Counted from the stretch's first letter, positions 12,601 through 27,600 are shown. The stretch: DNA of 64,000 nucleotides from Bactericera cockerelli (GCA_024516035.1 CM044962.1:9443595-9507594); one strand, 5' to 3'. Translations and numbers: made by a program. The notes: generated by a model not told the origin, from the letters alone.

Positions 12601-15600
12601 CTCCCAAGTATTTACAACTTTCAGCATAGGCTAAGTATTTACACTGACATGGATTTTTGTAGAGTTCGTTTTTTCTGGTAGAATGATTAAAAATGGATGG
12701 TTTATTTTATTTTAAAACATACAATTTATAAAATGTAAAATATATTTCCTCCATGCTAGAGGAATAGGGCATTGTGCCCATCACACATGCGGCATTGCTT
12801 TTTTGGATTGCTATCGATATTCGTTGTCGTAAAAACTCATGACTTCTTTTCATTTTGCCTAAATTTGCCAATTGGCGGCGGATTTTGACTTTAAATCTTC
12901 GGGCGATAAGTTTTGTGATGTTTACAGTGTGAACTTCACACCAGTTCATTCTGTTTTTGGCGGTTTGTCAATTCCTTCTATTTCATACCAACTCTCCAAT
13001 TGCAATATTTGAAGCCAGAAAAGTATGCTTCGATTTCCCCGGTTTCAATTATTCACCTAACCGTTGAGTCATCTGATAGGTTCGGTGACCCTCTAATAGG
13101 TGTAGAAGTAGTGTTTATCTTGTAAGTAGAAGTCGAAAGACTTTCTTTTTCAAGTTAGAGTTTAAAGTCACTTTCAACTGCATGATCATATCACAGTCAA
13201 AAGACTGGTTTAGTCATATCACAGTCAAAAGATTTGTTAAGTCATATCACAGTCAAAAGATTTGTTAAGTCATATCACAGTGAAAAGACTTTTTAAGTCA
13301 TATTTGTTAAGTCATATCACAGTCAAGAGACTGGTTAAGTCATATCACAGTCAAAAGACTTCGGAAGTTTGCATAACCTTAGCAGATATTATTAAGAAAT
13401 ATTTTTGTTGTACAAATAAGAAGGACCATATTATTAAAAAAAAAGATGAGTGTTTCACAGCCGATTTTATTTTTATATCGTAGCCATGAAGTAGGAGCTA
13501 CTGTAGACGCTTGTGGTATGTGTTGTAGCCCGCCCATCCTGTAGTATGCGGTATGCCTCCCTTCTGATGGGCGAGAAGTGACACAATACTTCCCATTAAG
13601 GTGCTGGGTCAACACGAGCGCACCGGATGATATCGCTTACAAACAACTGTAACCAAATTTTGAATACAAATTTTTGTCGGCGCTGGGGTTCGAACCCGGA
13701 CCTTTAGCATGGCAAGCGCGTGCTTAACCACTGAGCTTAACCCCAATTCAATTCAGTTCAACTTGTGAGGTCATTACAAAGGAAAGCTCACCAGGAAGGC
13801 GCGCTGTCCCTCGTACGGCGTGATGACGCCGATCTGCTCCGGCTTGAGTCCGCACCGGATGAACCGCGTCGCGATCTTCTCCACGTTTGCGGCCTCGGTG
13901 CGGTTCACGTACGAGGTGCCCGAGCCCGCAATCTCCTCCTGGCCCTGGGTCACGTAGAACAGCATGGGCTTCTCGGGCACCGGCCACGGGAAGTCGATCT
14001 TGGAGAGCTTGCGCTCGTCTGGGGGGGGGGAGGTGGATTTTTTTTTTTAAACATAATTTCAACACTATATTTATAATTCAAACTAGCGGGCCGACGCATG
14101 GCCGTGAAAGCAAAAAATCATTTTTCGCCAATGGCAGGTGTTGTAGTGGGAATTTCGAAAAATCCCGTCTTATTACACATGTAGACTATAAGACAAAGCT
14201 ACCTACCAAATTTCAGCTCGCTAGGTATTACGGTTTGGGCTGTAGAGCGATGATCAGTCAGTGACTTTGACATTTATATATTAAGATTAATTATAATATA
14301 GCAATAACTGAAAAGTTTAAAAGATATTTAAAAGATATCAGGTTTTGTATCTAAATTATTGAAGTGATTCATTGCTGCATAAATGGGTGATTTCAGATAA
14401 TGATTGTTTCGAAAGTTTGGCAGAGCAAAGAAAGTGGATGAATTGGGACGCAGTCCTGGGATGGGTACTTTTATGTTAATGTTAGATACTAGATCATCAG
14501 TTCATAATGATATACCTTGATGAATAACTTGATGTCTCGTAATCTCGTAAAATAATTTCTGTCTCGGAAACTTCTATGTTTTACCAAATAAATAAACTGT
14601 TGTAATTATCCGTGAATTTTTTGCCTGTGACCAAAAAAATTGTATTTTTGTTTATATATGTGGTAACTAAAATCAATTTATTGTTTTGGTGCTCCGTTAA
14701 CGCAATTTCTTTAAAAAAATTAAAAATAAATTATTTTGTCAAGTTCCATTTTTATTACCTTATCTGACATATATGTGTGTAATGTGTACGTATTCATAGT
14801 ACCTATTGAGTTTGTGTGTTCCGCGGCTCTTGAACATTGTGTACTCATTAAAGAGTTACCTACTCGTGTTTCTCTTCTTGTTGTTTAATATTATTTCAAC
14901 TTAACGTGTTTTTGACTGTTTTGTGTTACCGTTGACCACATATAATGGAGATTCGTGTTAAATTTTTGGATAACATTTCAATCTTAACTAATGATAACTA
15001 TATCTTTAACTTTGTCAAATCTCGCCGTGCTGTGACTGTCAATAATGTTTTATAAATGTTCCGATAGTAAATGTACGAGTAAAATTACTTTAAATCCTGA
15101 CAAAACTAAGATTTTATCAGCTGACTTGCAACATAATCATATCGCTCCCCCAAAATCAGCAACTAAAAGTAATACTAAAAATAATGGAACTCCTGTTCAA
15201 AAGAGTAAAGATAGTGCAACAAATCAACCCGTTAAGAAATCTCAAACTAAACCAAGTACATCTAAAAGTGTTACTCTTGTCGATAAAAATCCCTCATCTA
15301 CTGTCGCTAATTCATCTCATGATAGCACCTTCTCATCTGCCGCCCCTCAATCTTCAACTAGTCAAAATAATAAACATATTAATAAAGTCAATAATACTTC
15401 TAAGAGTAACAGTGATGATATAACATTGCACAATGCTTCTACCTTTTCTCCTAATTCTCATTCATTGAAAAATGTCACTCCATCAAACTTGCGAAATAAT
15501 AACTCTAACTTAAAATGTAAATCTATCAAGAGAATTTTTATCTTTTCCGACAGTCATGGTAGAGACCTTTCCGCCGTATTAAGGAACAACTATGTTCATC

Positions 15601-18600
15601 CTGAGTGTCATGTGTCATCTTTGTTAAAACCAAATGCTCGGTTTGCTGATGTCGTGGGTTCGATTCCTGATATGTGCAAGGATGCGGACAAAAATGATAT
15701 TATTTTGGAACTAACAATTTATCAAGTCCCAATCTTGAAGCTGAACTTAGCCTCGGATGTCTGGTGCCCCTCGCCTCTAAAACCAATATCATTGTGTGCA
15801 GTATTCCCTTCCGGTTTGATGATCCTCAGTTATCTACAGGTCTAACTCGTGCAAATTTGTTTCTCAAAAATACATCCACTAATCAAGTTGGCAAATTTCT
15901 TGAATGCAATACTTTTCTACATCGCTCCTGTTTCACACGACATGGCTTGCATATGAACAGACGAGGCAAGCGTATCTTTGCTTTGAAATGTGCTTTTTTC
16001 ATTGATGAGCACTTCTGCAATGCACCTGCTATTATTCACTCTGGAGGAAGTATTGTCAATCAAGGTGAAGTCCAATTACTTGATGAATCTACATTTGTCA
16101 TCCATAGCCGAGCTGACGTCAATAATGCCCCTAGTGGCAGTACAAGTTCAAGATCTCTACAACTTGAACAATCATTGTTCACTTTTACTCCCCAAAATGA
16201 TTCCAGTGCTGGTCTGAAAGAATGTGAGGGGTATCATACCCCATACTCTACACCTTATGTTCAAAATCCAATTTCCAAAATAAGTGTTGCCATAGGAAAC
16301 AGACCCGAACGTGATGAATCAAATTTCCAAAGAACTTCTTCAACCCCCATAATTTGATTACATTAACAAACCAACAATCTGCTCAATACAAAAAAACAAT
16401 TTCACTTCATGTTTATTATCAAAATGTTAGAGGAATCAGAAATAAGCTCAAAGATTTAAGATGTAATATTCCCTTAATTGATTACGATGTAATTGTTTTC
16501 ACCGAAACATGGTTGTTAGACTCGATTCACGATGATGAGCTGGGATTCCGTGACTACTTTATTTTCCGTTGCGATAGAGATTATGACAATTCTAACACAA
16601 GCCGTGGTGGCGGTGTGTTGGTTGCTGTAAGAAAAAAATTCGCATCTCAGATCATCATTAAGAGTTGTGGTTTGTTTGAAGCCATATTTGTTTTAATTCG
16701 TTTTAAAAATTGTTATATCATTATCAGTGCTGTATACTTTCCTCCTGATTCCTCTAGGTCTGCCTACTCTAACTTTGCTGAGATTGCTGATGATGTGTTC
16801 AATCAATATCCCGATTCTAATGTATCTATTCTAGGTGATTTTAACTTCCCTTTCTTAAATTGGGACAACTTTCGTGATCTCACTAGATCGAACCTATTAA
16901 ATTCCAATGAGACCTCAGATGTAGTAATCGAATTTATAGAATTTCATGGACTCTATCAGATTAATAATGTGAAAAATCATATGGGCAGATTGTTGGATCT
17001 AATATTATTAAATTTCACCGTCTTGTCTGTGCAGAAATGTGACGACCCCCTACTCCCTGTTGATGCCTACCATCCGCCACTGTTATTTGTAGCGAGTTTC
17101 AATATTTCTAATAAGATTGATTTGTCTGATAATAATAGTGTTAGTGAACAACTTTGCTAAAGAAAACAAACTTTACTCAGCTAAGAGAACATCTAAACTC
17201 TATTGATTGGAATATTCTCTTTGAAGCAAATGTACCTTATAATGAACAAATTAAATACTTCTATGATGTAATTAACTCTTCCATTAAAAATTTCGTTCCT
17301 GTAGTAAAGTTTGGTAATTTTAAATTCCCAAAATGGTTCAGTAGCGATCTCAGGGACAAAACCCTGGCTAAAAAAGAAAAACATAAGCAATTCAAACGAT
17401 GCCCATCCGTCATCAATTATGAGCAGTTCTCCAATTTGAGGAGGGAATGTAAAGCTTTGAGTGATTCTGATTATAGCAGGTTTGTTTCTGAGGTTGAAGC
17501 TAGTTTACAGCAGAATCCTAAGCGGTTCTTTGGCTTCCTTAATGATTTGAAGGGTAGTAATAAAAAAAATAGAAATAACAATGCACCTCAATGTTTAACT
17601 TTGGACAACATCACTGCTACGGATTCTGAGGGAAGTGCAGGACTTTTGGCGACACACTTTTCATCTGTGTACTCAAATGAAACTATTGTGCCGCCTGAGT
17701 TTAACTTTCCTCAGTGTACCGATGGTTTGTCTCTTGTTCAGATTTCTCCTAATGAGGTTTTCAAGAAATTGTCATCTCTTCTTAAGTCGTCTTCTGCCGG
17801 ACCAGACGGTGTACCACCTATATTACTGAGAGAGTGTGCTGTTGAGCTGTGTCGTCCTCTGTGTTCATTATTTAACCAATCGCTATCAAATGGACGATTT
17901 CCCGATACATGGAAAAATTCTTTTGTTTTGCCTCTTTTTAAATCTGGTTCTAAAACAGACGTCAAGAACTATAGGCCAATTGCCAAAATATCATGTATCC
18001 CCAAAGTATTTGAGTCACTCGTCCTTGACAAAATTGGTAAACCTTTATCGAGTGTCATAGTCAGCAATCAACATGGCTTCATCAAAGGTCGTTCAACCTT
18101 GACAAATTTAACAACTTTCTATGAATATCTAACGTCTGTAATTGAAGATGGTGGCCAAGTTGATTGCTGTTACACCGATTTTAGTAAAGCTTTCGACAAA
18201 GTGAATATTAATATTCTTTGTGCAAAGCTCCATGCTTTGGGTATAAATGATCCTCTCCTATCCTGGTTCTACTCCTATCTTACTGGTAGAACCCAGACCA
18301 TTAGATATAATGGATCCCATTCTGAACCCATCTCTGTTAATTCGGGTTGTCCGCAAGGGGGGCATTTGTCTGGGTTAATCTTCAACATATTCATAAATGA
18401 CCTGATAAGTAGAATACCAGGAAATTTAGGACTTCTATTTGCTGATGACTTTCGACTTGCAAAACGTATTGACAGCACAGAGGATGGTGCTGCTCTGCAG
18501 CATGCTCTCTCACTTCTTTCTGATTGGTGTGGCGATAACCGAATGATATTGAATGTTAAGAAATGTCAGATGATTACTTTCACTCGTAAAAGGCGACCTC

Positions 18601-21600
18601 TTGTGATTCAGTACTCCTTGGATGGCGAACCTTTGTCTCGTATCTACAATGTAAGAGACCTTGGTGTTGTGCTGGATGCTAATCTTAAGTTCAACACACA
18701 CTATTACAACATTAAAAACAAAGCCATGAAAACTATGGGTTTCATCCAGCGCAACTCCAGAGATTTCAAATCTTCCAGTACTCTCAAAGCTTTATATTGT
18801 TCAATTATTCGTCCATCTGTGGAGTATTGTTCATCACTATGGTCTCCTTTTTGTCGTGAGCACATTGATCTTCTCGATAGTGTTCAACGAAAATTTTTGA
18901 GGTTGCTGGCATACAATGAAAGAATTAGGATTGTTAACCATGACTATTCTGAAATTGTAAATGCTAGTGGTCTCAAAAGTCTGAAACATAGACGAGATGT
19001 TGCTGATGTGATCTTTCTGTTTAAAATCATTAATAATTTTATTGATTGTCCCGACCTTGTTTCTCTAATCAATTTAAAAGTAAAAAACAAACAAACTAGG
19101 AATAATGATTTATTTGCAATTAAAACATTCAAAACCAACATTGGCAAAAATTGCACTATAAACAGAATAATGCAGCTTGGTAATATTGTTAACAATCCTC
19201 CATTCAATATTGACTTATTTAATGATACTTTAAACTCATTAAAATCAAAACTTATTGATTTCCAATCGCCGCACCAATAGTGTTCTGATCGCTTATGCTT
19301 AGTTTTAATAATTATTTTTAAGTTTTTTCTTTATTTTTAAGTTATTTTACTATATTATGTTTAAGTATTTTATTTGTTTTGTGTAGGGAAATTTATGTAT
19401 CATGGGTAGCACCCGTCTATTAATTAAATAAATAAATAAATAAATAAATAGATATGGGCTGTCTTTTTCATTATTAAGTATTTTTTCATTAAGATTTATC
19501 AGGGTCTTGTTAAATCTTGTGTTTACTGAGTCAATGGGAAGATTTTCTAGTAATTAGAATAAACAATATTTTTCTTTACCCTAATTTTTTAAAAGATATC
19601 ATAGTCGTGTTAATCACTTTTGTGACATCACAACTACTCAAACTCGCTTTACTAAATCTATGCTGAAACCAAAACTTGAATCACCCACCTCCAGGTTACA
19701 AGTCCGCCGCCTTATCGATCCTTATTGACTTCAAACTATTTCATCAATTTATTTTTTCTAATTTTTTTACTTAAACAATATTGTACATTACTATGTCCTC
19801 CTAATAAAGGTTACAAGTCCCCCGCCTTATCGATCAAGCTACTAAGGTATGTTTTTTCTTTACCTCGTCCAATAGAACCCAATATTATTAATCTCCCATC
19901 ATCATGGCTATGGATCACTATAAAAAAAATAGGTAAAAAAACCTGATCTTAGTGCAATAGATATAAAACTTAATCAAGGGTAGTGCTAAAACGGAAGGTA
20001 ACTTCGCACGGTGGTTACCTTCCACTAGAGTATTATTATGTGTAGGTAAGCCTAAATAAAGCTATAAACCTTTGTTTGTAAATAAAGCTATAAACAAACA
20101 TTTCCATCTAAAAAAAAGGTAAGCCTAGTGCCTACTTTGGTCTTCTCCTCCCACTTTGCCTTTTCCCAAATCTACTTGTGGTCGACATTGTTCAACCTCA
20201 TAGTTGACGTTGGTTGGTTGTGGCACATTTTTAGTAAAAACAGAAGAAAAAAAAACACTGTCCAATATCACTGGGGACTATAAACAAGTCTGGCTGGGGG
20301 ACTATAAACAGGGAGTAGACCAGTAGTCTGCCTGGGGGACTATAAACAGGGAGTAGACCAGCCCGACTCTAAACAGGGAGTAGACCAGCATTGGTTTGGT
20401 TCTGGGGGCCCTTGTCAATTATTAGCCTCCTTGTAAAAGACAGTGGTAGAAGTGCTGAGTCATTCCTTCACTGTCTGGCTACCATCGTTCACGATGACGC
20501 CACCCTATGATGATGATATCACTCACCCGCGCAGACCCCATTCTGCAGAGACCCCTCGTAGAAGAAGTTGGACGGGAACTTGCTGAGCTCGGGATGCATC
20601 CTGTACTGCACCTCCAGGCGGAAGGGCCGAATCCCGAGCACCACCAGCCGCTCAATTATGGACACAATACTTCCTCGTGATTGTATCACATTGTAAACAC
20701 GTGCCAATTTTGAGAATTTATACAAAATCAGTTGTATCTCCAAAACGACTGAACCGATTTTCTTCAAATTTGTTTTATATGATAGAATATTGTTTTTTCT
20801 ACATTCTAGATTCTGCAAAAAAATCTGTATCGGCAAGTCGTGTACCTTATTTTTTTACTTTTTTACAAGGAATCGTTTTTACAAGGAGACACTCACCAGC
20901 GCAAACCCCGTTCTGCAGGGACCCCTCGTAGAAGAAGTTGGACGGGAACTTGCTGAGCTCGGGATGCATCCTGTACTGCACCTCTAGGCGGAAGGGCCGA
21001 ATCCCGAGCACCACCAGCCGCTCAATGATGGACACAATACTTCCTCGTGATTGTATCACATTGTAAACACGTGCCAATTTTGAGAATTTATACCACAAAA
21101 TTACTTGTATCTCCAAAACGACTGAACCGATTTTCTTCAAATTTGTTTTATATGGTAGAATATTGTTTTTTTCTACATTCTAGATTCTACAGAAAAATCT
21201 GTATCGGCAAGTCGTGGACCTTATTTTTTTACTTTTTTACAAGGAATCGTTTTTTACAAGATTTGCGCGTTACAAGGAATCGTTTTGACAGACCGACAGA
21301 CGGACACAAAACCAAATTCGCTCAGGAGGTTATGAAACGTCCAGAAATATGAAAAAAATTGAAATCGGGACAAAAAAAATATTTTTTTTTTTTTTACAAA
21401 AACGAACACAAAATACTTCCGATTTCTAATATTGGAAATTTTTCGGAAGTAAAAAAAAGTTGTCCAATATCACTCACCGGCGCAGACACCATTCTGCAGA
21501 GACCCCTACTCCCCATGTTAAACGGCGGGTGTCTTTAAAAGATTTTTCCCCTATCTCCCTCATAAAAAAAAAAAAATCACTCACCCGCGCAGACCCCATT

Positions 21601-24600
21601 CTGCAGAGACCCCTCGTAGAAGAAGTTTTGGACGGGAACTAGAAAACTTGCGGGTAAAAAAAAAAAACAGTCCAATATCACTCACCAGCGCAGACACCAT
21701 TCTGCAGGGACCCCTCGTAGAAGAAGTTGGACGGGAACTTGCTGAGCTCGGGATGCATCCTGTACTGCACCTCCAGGCGGAAGGGCCGAATCCCGAGCAC
21801 CACCAGCCGCTCGAAGAGGGACTGGGAGAGGCCGGCCCGGGCCGCCTTCTTGCACATCACCACCGGGCCCAGCTGACAGTGGTCGCCCACCAGGATGAGC
21901 TGCTTGGCTCCTGGGCAACACAAAAAGTTATCATACAACATGTGTTAATCAAATGTAGCAAAAATAGTGTTCTACCATATCAAACTCTCCTTAGAAGAAT
22001 TCCTTAGGGAGAGCCACAAAAAATTGTAAAGAAAAACTAAAATAAATATACATAATTACATTAAAAACAAACTTGAAGAAAATCGGTTCAGCGGTTTCGG
22101 AGATACAAGAGATTTAGTATAAAAGCTCAAAATTAGCACGTGTATAATATCTGAAATAATCACGAGGTCCAAGTATTGTGTCCATAATTGCCAGTGTTTT
22201 CTACCCAAGTTAAATTTCGAAGGAAAAAAATGACCGAAAACAATAGTTGTTATAAGTTATTATATTTGTGTTAATCACTTTCGTGATGTCACAACTACTC
22301 AAACTCGCTTTACTAAATTTACGCTGTAACCGGGACTTCAACCACCGACCCCCAGGTTACAAGTCCGCCGCCTTATCAAGATTAGCTACTGAGGTCGGTC
22401 ACCTGGGCAACACATTCATGATAATAATAATATTGCCTTATTCATACTGCCAGATTAGGACAGCGGATTCAAAATACCGGAGGAGTAGCCCCTGATTGAT
22501 GCCTTTGTGTTTAGCCAGTAGTCAAGTGGTTAGCGTGCTGGTCTGGTAATCCAGGTAGCGTCGAATCCCACCCACTGCATGAATTTTTCCTCATTATTTT
22601 GAGTTTGTGACCACATAATAAGACTCTGTGGGATTGTTAGATGGTAGAAATTGCTTTGAGCACTAACCTCGCCTGGTGGTTGGTTACTTTCCACTAAAGA
22701 GTATTATTATTACAAATCTGATGTTGGAGAAAAAAAAAATCAAGAGGGTGGTAATAACATTATTGACTCATTTATTTACACTGTTCAATCAAGACGAATG
22801 AAATTTTGTTCCAAAACCTGGATTCACAAAACCACGAGTAACAATTGGTAGAAACCTGACTGCAAAACTAATGTGAATAAAACCGAGGTTTCACGTAAAA
22901 CCTCTGTTTTGTCATAAAATTGATAGAACCGGCCACTCTTGTATTCAACGGGGACAACGTACCATCGACGCTGGATGGTCAAATCTGTTGAGTTGCAACC
23001 AAATAAAATTTAACCATGTCATTAATCAAATTTAGAACCACATTATTAGCACCATTATATTTGTCACTTTCAACACGAAACTTTTGTAACAATTCAACAC
23101 GTACGCAAACATTTGACAACACCCTCACTGAAAATATACCACAACTTTCACCGTCACGACAGTACAAAAGGCGAACCCAGTACACACGTCAACCGAGTAG
23201 AAACACAGCATGGAAGGCCTGTTCACGTATAAGAGTGACCACAACCGGGTGTACGCAAGCGATAAGAGCCGCCACAACATCAGAAGTAAAAGCGTCAGAA
23301 ATCCACGCGAGGCAAGCAAAAGAACTCACGACGCTAGGAGCAGGACACGGCAGGATCAGATTGTGGCCCGCGGGTCCCTAGGTGACAGGAGATCAGGACG
23401 TCATTCACCCGAAGCAGAACCTAACGAGAAGTCTGACGAGTATGCAAACAGTGAGGCGTCCTCCGAGTCTGAGTCCAAGAGCAAAGGCCGAAAGAAAATA
23501 CATATAAATTTTAAGAAAAAAAATAAACACCAGCAGGAGAATGACTCAGAGAATTCGGAAGCAGATCCGGAACAGGAGTCGTCAGAAAAAGATCGACCCA
23601 AGCGGAAATTTCGATTCCGATCCAAGCATCGAGAGGAGTCGGATGACGTTGACAACGATGACAACTCAGAGAAATCCGAGCATGAGAAAGATCGATCCAA
23701 GAGGAAATTTCGATTCCGATCCAAGCATCGAGAAGAGTCGGATGACGCCGAAAACGATGAAAACTCAGAGAAATCCGAGCATGACAAAGAGCGGGAAAGA
23801 AGATCTTTCCTCCGGAGAAGACATCGGGATGAGTCGGACGAAGAGAGAGCGGAGCGCGAGGAACGCGAACAACGAAAAAGAGAGAAGCAGCGGGCGAAGA
23901 GCCGGCGGAGAGCGAAGAGTCGCGAGTTGAAGGAGAAGAAGAGGAACGAGAAGAAGCTGAAGAAAGCGGAGAGCGAGTCGTCGTTTGCGGCGCATCCTCT
24001 TGTCATACAGACGCACAGCGAGTTGCTAAAGATAGCCGAGTGCTATGAGCGGAGGCGTGCCGAGAGACTGAAACAGGACCCTGACGAGTACCTGTTCTGT
24101 TTGAAAGCACACAAATGCAACACTCAAGCCGAGGTAAAGAATTATCTTAATATAATAATAATGCTTTTTCTTTGTGTTATTATGTCACAATTTTAGTGGG
24201 TAGCGCAGAATCATAGGACTTTACCACTTTAATTTACAATATCTTGTATTTTTTTTTGCCTATGATTCTGCCACTGGTCGCTTAATATCTATAGAACACA
24301 CCCTTATAATTACAACACCTTTGCACCAAAAATTGCACCTTTTACTGTGATAAATGCAATTTGACACATTCATTAGCTGAGCTCACATTGCTTAATATGG
24401 TGTCATTCAAAATTCATACACTAAATTCTAAGCATGTATGGTACATAGTGCTTAATAATTCATAAAATTTCTAGGCATGTATGGTACATATTCCTTAATA
24501 TGGTGTCATTCAAAATTCAAACACTAAATTATAAGCATGTATGGTACATATTGCTTAATATGGTGTCATTCAAAATTCATACATTAAATTCTAAACATGT

Positions 24601-27600
24601 ATGAAACAAACATACCGTTAAAATTTCAGCTTTATAAGACAAAAATTGCAGCTTTTATTGCGTTTAACAGATTCGACCCATTTCTTAACCTAGGACCATT
24701 TTGTGATTTATAAATAAGATTATGATCTCTTCTTGAACACTAATAATAACACCAAGAAATTACTTGCTTACAGATAGAGAAACAGAGGAAAAAGGAAGAG
24801 GACAAGAAGAAAAAGGAAGAGAAGAAGAGGAAGGAGAAGGAGAAGAAGGAAAAAATGAGAAAGCTGAGGAAAAGTAAGAGTCATAACGATGTGAGCGATG
24901 GTGACGACACCACCACTGCGAGCGAGTGAGAAATAAAACAGAAAACACGATGAGACCTTTTTTATTTTCTGCTAATAAGGTCAGCCTCCGTGGCGTAATG
25001 GTTGCGACTACTGCCCGTAATCCATAGTTTCGACTCCCGGTTGGGGCAGATTTTTCGACGAAAATTCTGTTCCCTCCAAACACGTGAGGCTGGCATTTCC
25101 GGCCCTACCCAGGCTGGGTGAAGTTAATGTGGGTAGCTGGTACGATTCCCAGCGAATGGAGGGTAAAACCACCGTCCTGACTACCTCAAGTCAGGACGTT
25201 AAAACCAAATAGAATCAATGGACATGAAAGGAGCCTAGACATTGGATCTGGGCGTCCATATAATAATTTCACCACCGTGATTTAGGAATCAATTCTCAGC
25301 GAATGGAGGGTAAAACCCCCGTACTGACTACTTCAAATTAGGACGTTAAAACTAAATAGAATCAACTGGTCACAATAGATCTAATTAGGTCGCAGTGTTA
25401 ATTGTAAGGGTTTCACTGAAAATCCAACAATAGGTAAAAGTAGTGCTTTATTTAGACTGTCAGTGCAAGACAGGTGGTCCCACAGGTCCCATTGTACCTT
25501 GAGTATAAATACAATGAAAATGTAAAAAAAAAAAAAAACAATTAGAGGGTAAGGAAGAGAGTAAACAAAGGAAAATAATAGTTAATAAGAATAAGAAATA
25601 ACGAGGTATAGAAAGTATTTTTTTTTTCGGTCGGTTTTTTTTCTTCGATTTTCTGATTTTGTTTTGGAAATTTCAACAACAAAAAACAGCTCACCTTTAG
25701 GTAATAGAAAGTCGTGTGATGTTTACCACACCAGTTTATTTTTTAGGTCTTACTCAGCCTAAATGGCGACGTCGATTTTTGGTTGCTGAATCAGAAATCT
25801 CCAATTTAGCGGAAGCTCTGGACCTTTCTTTGTCTAGTATTTTTTGTCTAATTGAATAAACTAGTAGCTAGAACCATGGGCGTAGCCAGGGGGGGGCAGG
25901 GGGGGGCAGCTGCCCCCCCCTAGAGAAACCCCAATAGTATGTAACATGGAAGGGGCAACTTAAATTTACATATTATGATATTTTTTGAAAAATATTTTTC
26001 GAGAAAAAAAAAAAAACATTGAAAAACCTTAAAATCAAAAATCAAAGGATTTTTAAAAGGGTAAAAATATCAAGTAGACCCTAAAAAAAATATCAAAGCT
26101 CTTCCTGGCTATATAATTAGTGAGGCGCTCCAATGGAAAATCGGGGCGAGCAAATGGTCTTTTGGTGCCGATCAGGTTTAAACTGAGTTCCACCGACAGG
26201 TATGAATGGCCGCTATCTAGGGTTAGTGTTAAGGCCTTTCGTCACCTACTAAGGCCGAATTAGGGCCATATTAGGGCCTTTTTGGAAAACCATATATGCC
26301 GCTCTAACTCCTTCTGTGTTGCAGATGAAGCAAACATGTATAGAATATGAAATGTGTAGAATGTGTAGGCGCACCTTTTAATGGTACCAAAATTTGGTGG
26401 CGCGCGCCGTTCACGAGTTATGCGCAGAACAGATATTTTTTTCGTGCCAGTTTTGCCCTGCCACTTTGGTAGCCTCTGGACGCCATTTGGTCATCTAAAT
26501 ATCTTTTCCCATACAAGATAAACATTTTTTGTCAGGAAATCGACGCTTCATCTGGTGGCGCCAGCGGCGTCGAGGCGCTTGAATTTTTTGCGTTTATTCG
26601 CCATAACTCTGGCTGTGTTAATGACGAAAGGCTGAAATTTGTTGCGTTAGGTTTGTACAGATGAGGGCTAGAAGAATATGTCATAAAAACAGCTTAAAGT
26701 TTAAACTGATATGTCAAAAGTTTGACATATGTCAAAAAAATGGCTGCTTTTTTTTCAATCGGTGATTATGCACCGATAAAGTGTCGCAAGCACATGATGT
26801 TACATATTGTTCGATTTGCCTTGACGACGCAAATCCAAAAAAGTATAACATTACCGCCTTAATTCTTAAAATCGATTAATTTCAAGGCGACGATTAAAAC
26901 GGTTTCTTCAAACGCCGTTTTAAGGCAGAAGGAGACGTTTTTTAAGCTTTTTGAAAAAAAGGGGGTAGAGGGTTAGGCAAGAACGGTGATTCTCCATGTG
27001 ATTTCCTACATTTTTGCCAAAATTTTTTTGAAAATTTTAATCATTAACCATGTTTTTAATTCATTTGAATTTTTTTAATTATTTGAAAAATTAAATTTTT
27101 TTAGTGATTTTTCCGGGCCGTTTTCCGGGGCTATTATAAACGTTAACAGGGCATATTGCATATCGATCGAACCGGAAAATTGTCAGCTACAAGAATTTTC
27201 TAATAGAAAAGCTTCATATATAACCCAGTCCATGTGGGCGGGGCCGGTTCATTGATTAAAATTTTCGGAAAATTTTAATTTGCCCAAAGGGACTGTAAAA
27301 TTTTATCAAAACTAGACCTATTATATATCATTCGATGCGCATTGACCTGGAGAATGCCATAAATGCCATAAACGATGTAGGTCAGGGCGACTAATCTCGA
27401 GGTAAGGCCAAAAAACTTTTAAGGCAAATTTAGGTCAAATTTGTTGCGTCAGACCTGATTTTGCCGGCTTATTTGGGGGCGTTAACTTTATAGTAACAAG
27501 ATAATTTTTTTTGTAAAACCACAAAAATGTCTTTTTTTTGCCATTAAAATTTCAGATTTTTTTTTAAAGGGCAAATAGGTCAAAATAATTAAAGATTGAA

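Larger units (their letters stand above)
14860..19451 (+). mobile_element. Two-ORF LINE (CR1 group) with TAAA-repeat tail, frameshifted
   Basis: Near full-length non-LTR element on the plus strand inside the UPF1 J-K intron: ORF1 from 14945, ORF2 from about 16354 to 19280, a short 3' UTR and a 3' tail of (AAAT)n at about 19418-19451. The 5' limit is not defined. Both ORFs are broken by single-base frameshifts, so it is dead but recent. Confidence 0.88.

Noticed and set aside
23401..24016. A 201-codon minus-strand frame opposite the nested charged gene
   Set aside because: Serine/leucine/arginine-rich shadow of the purine-rich coding strand.
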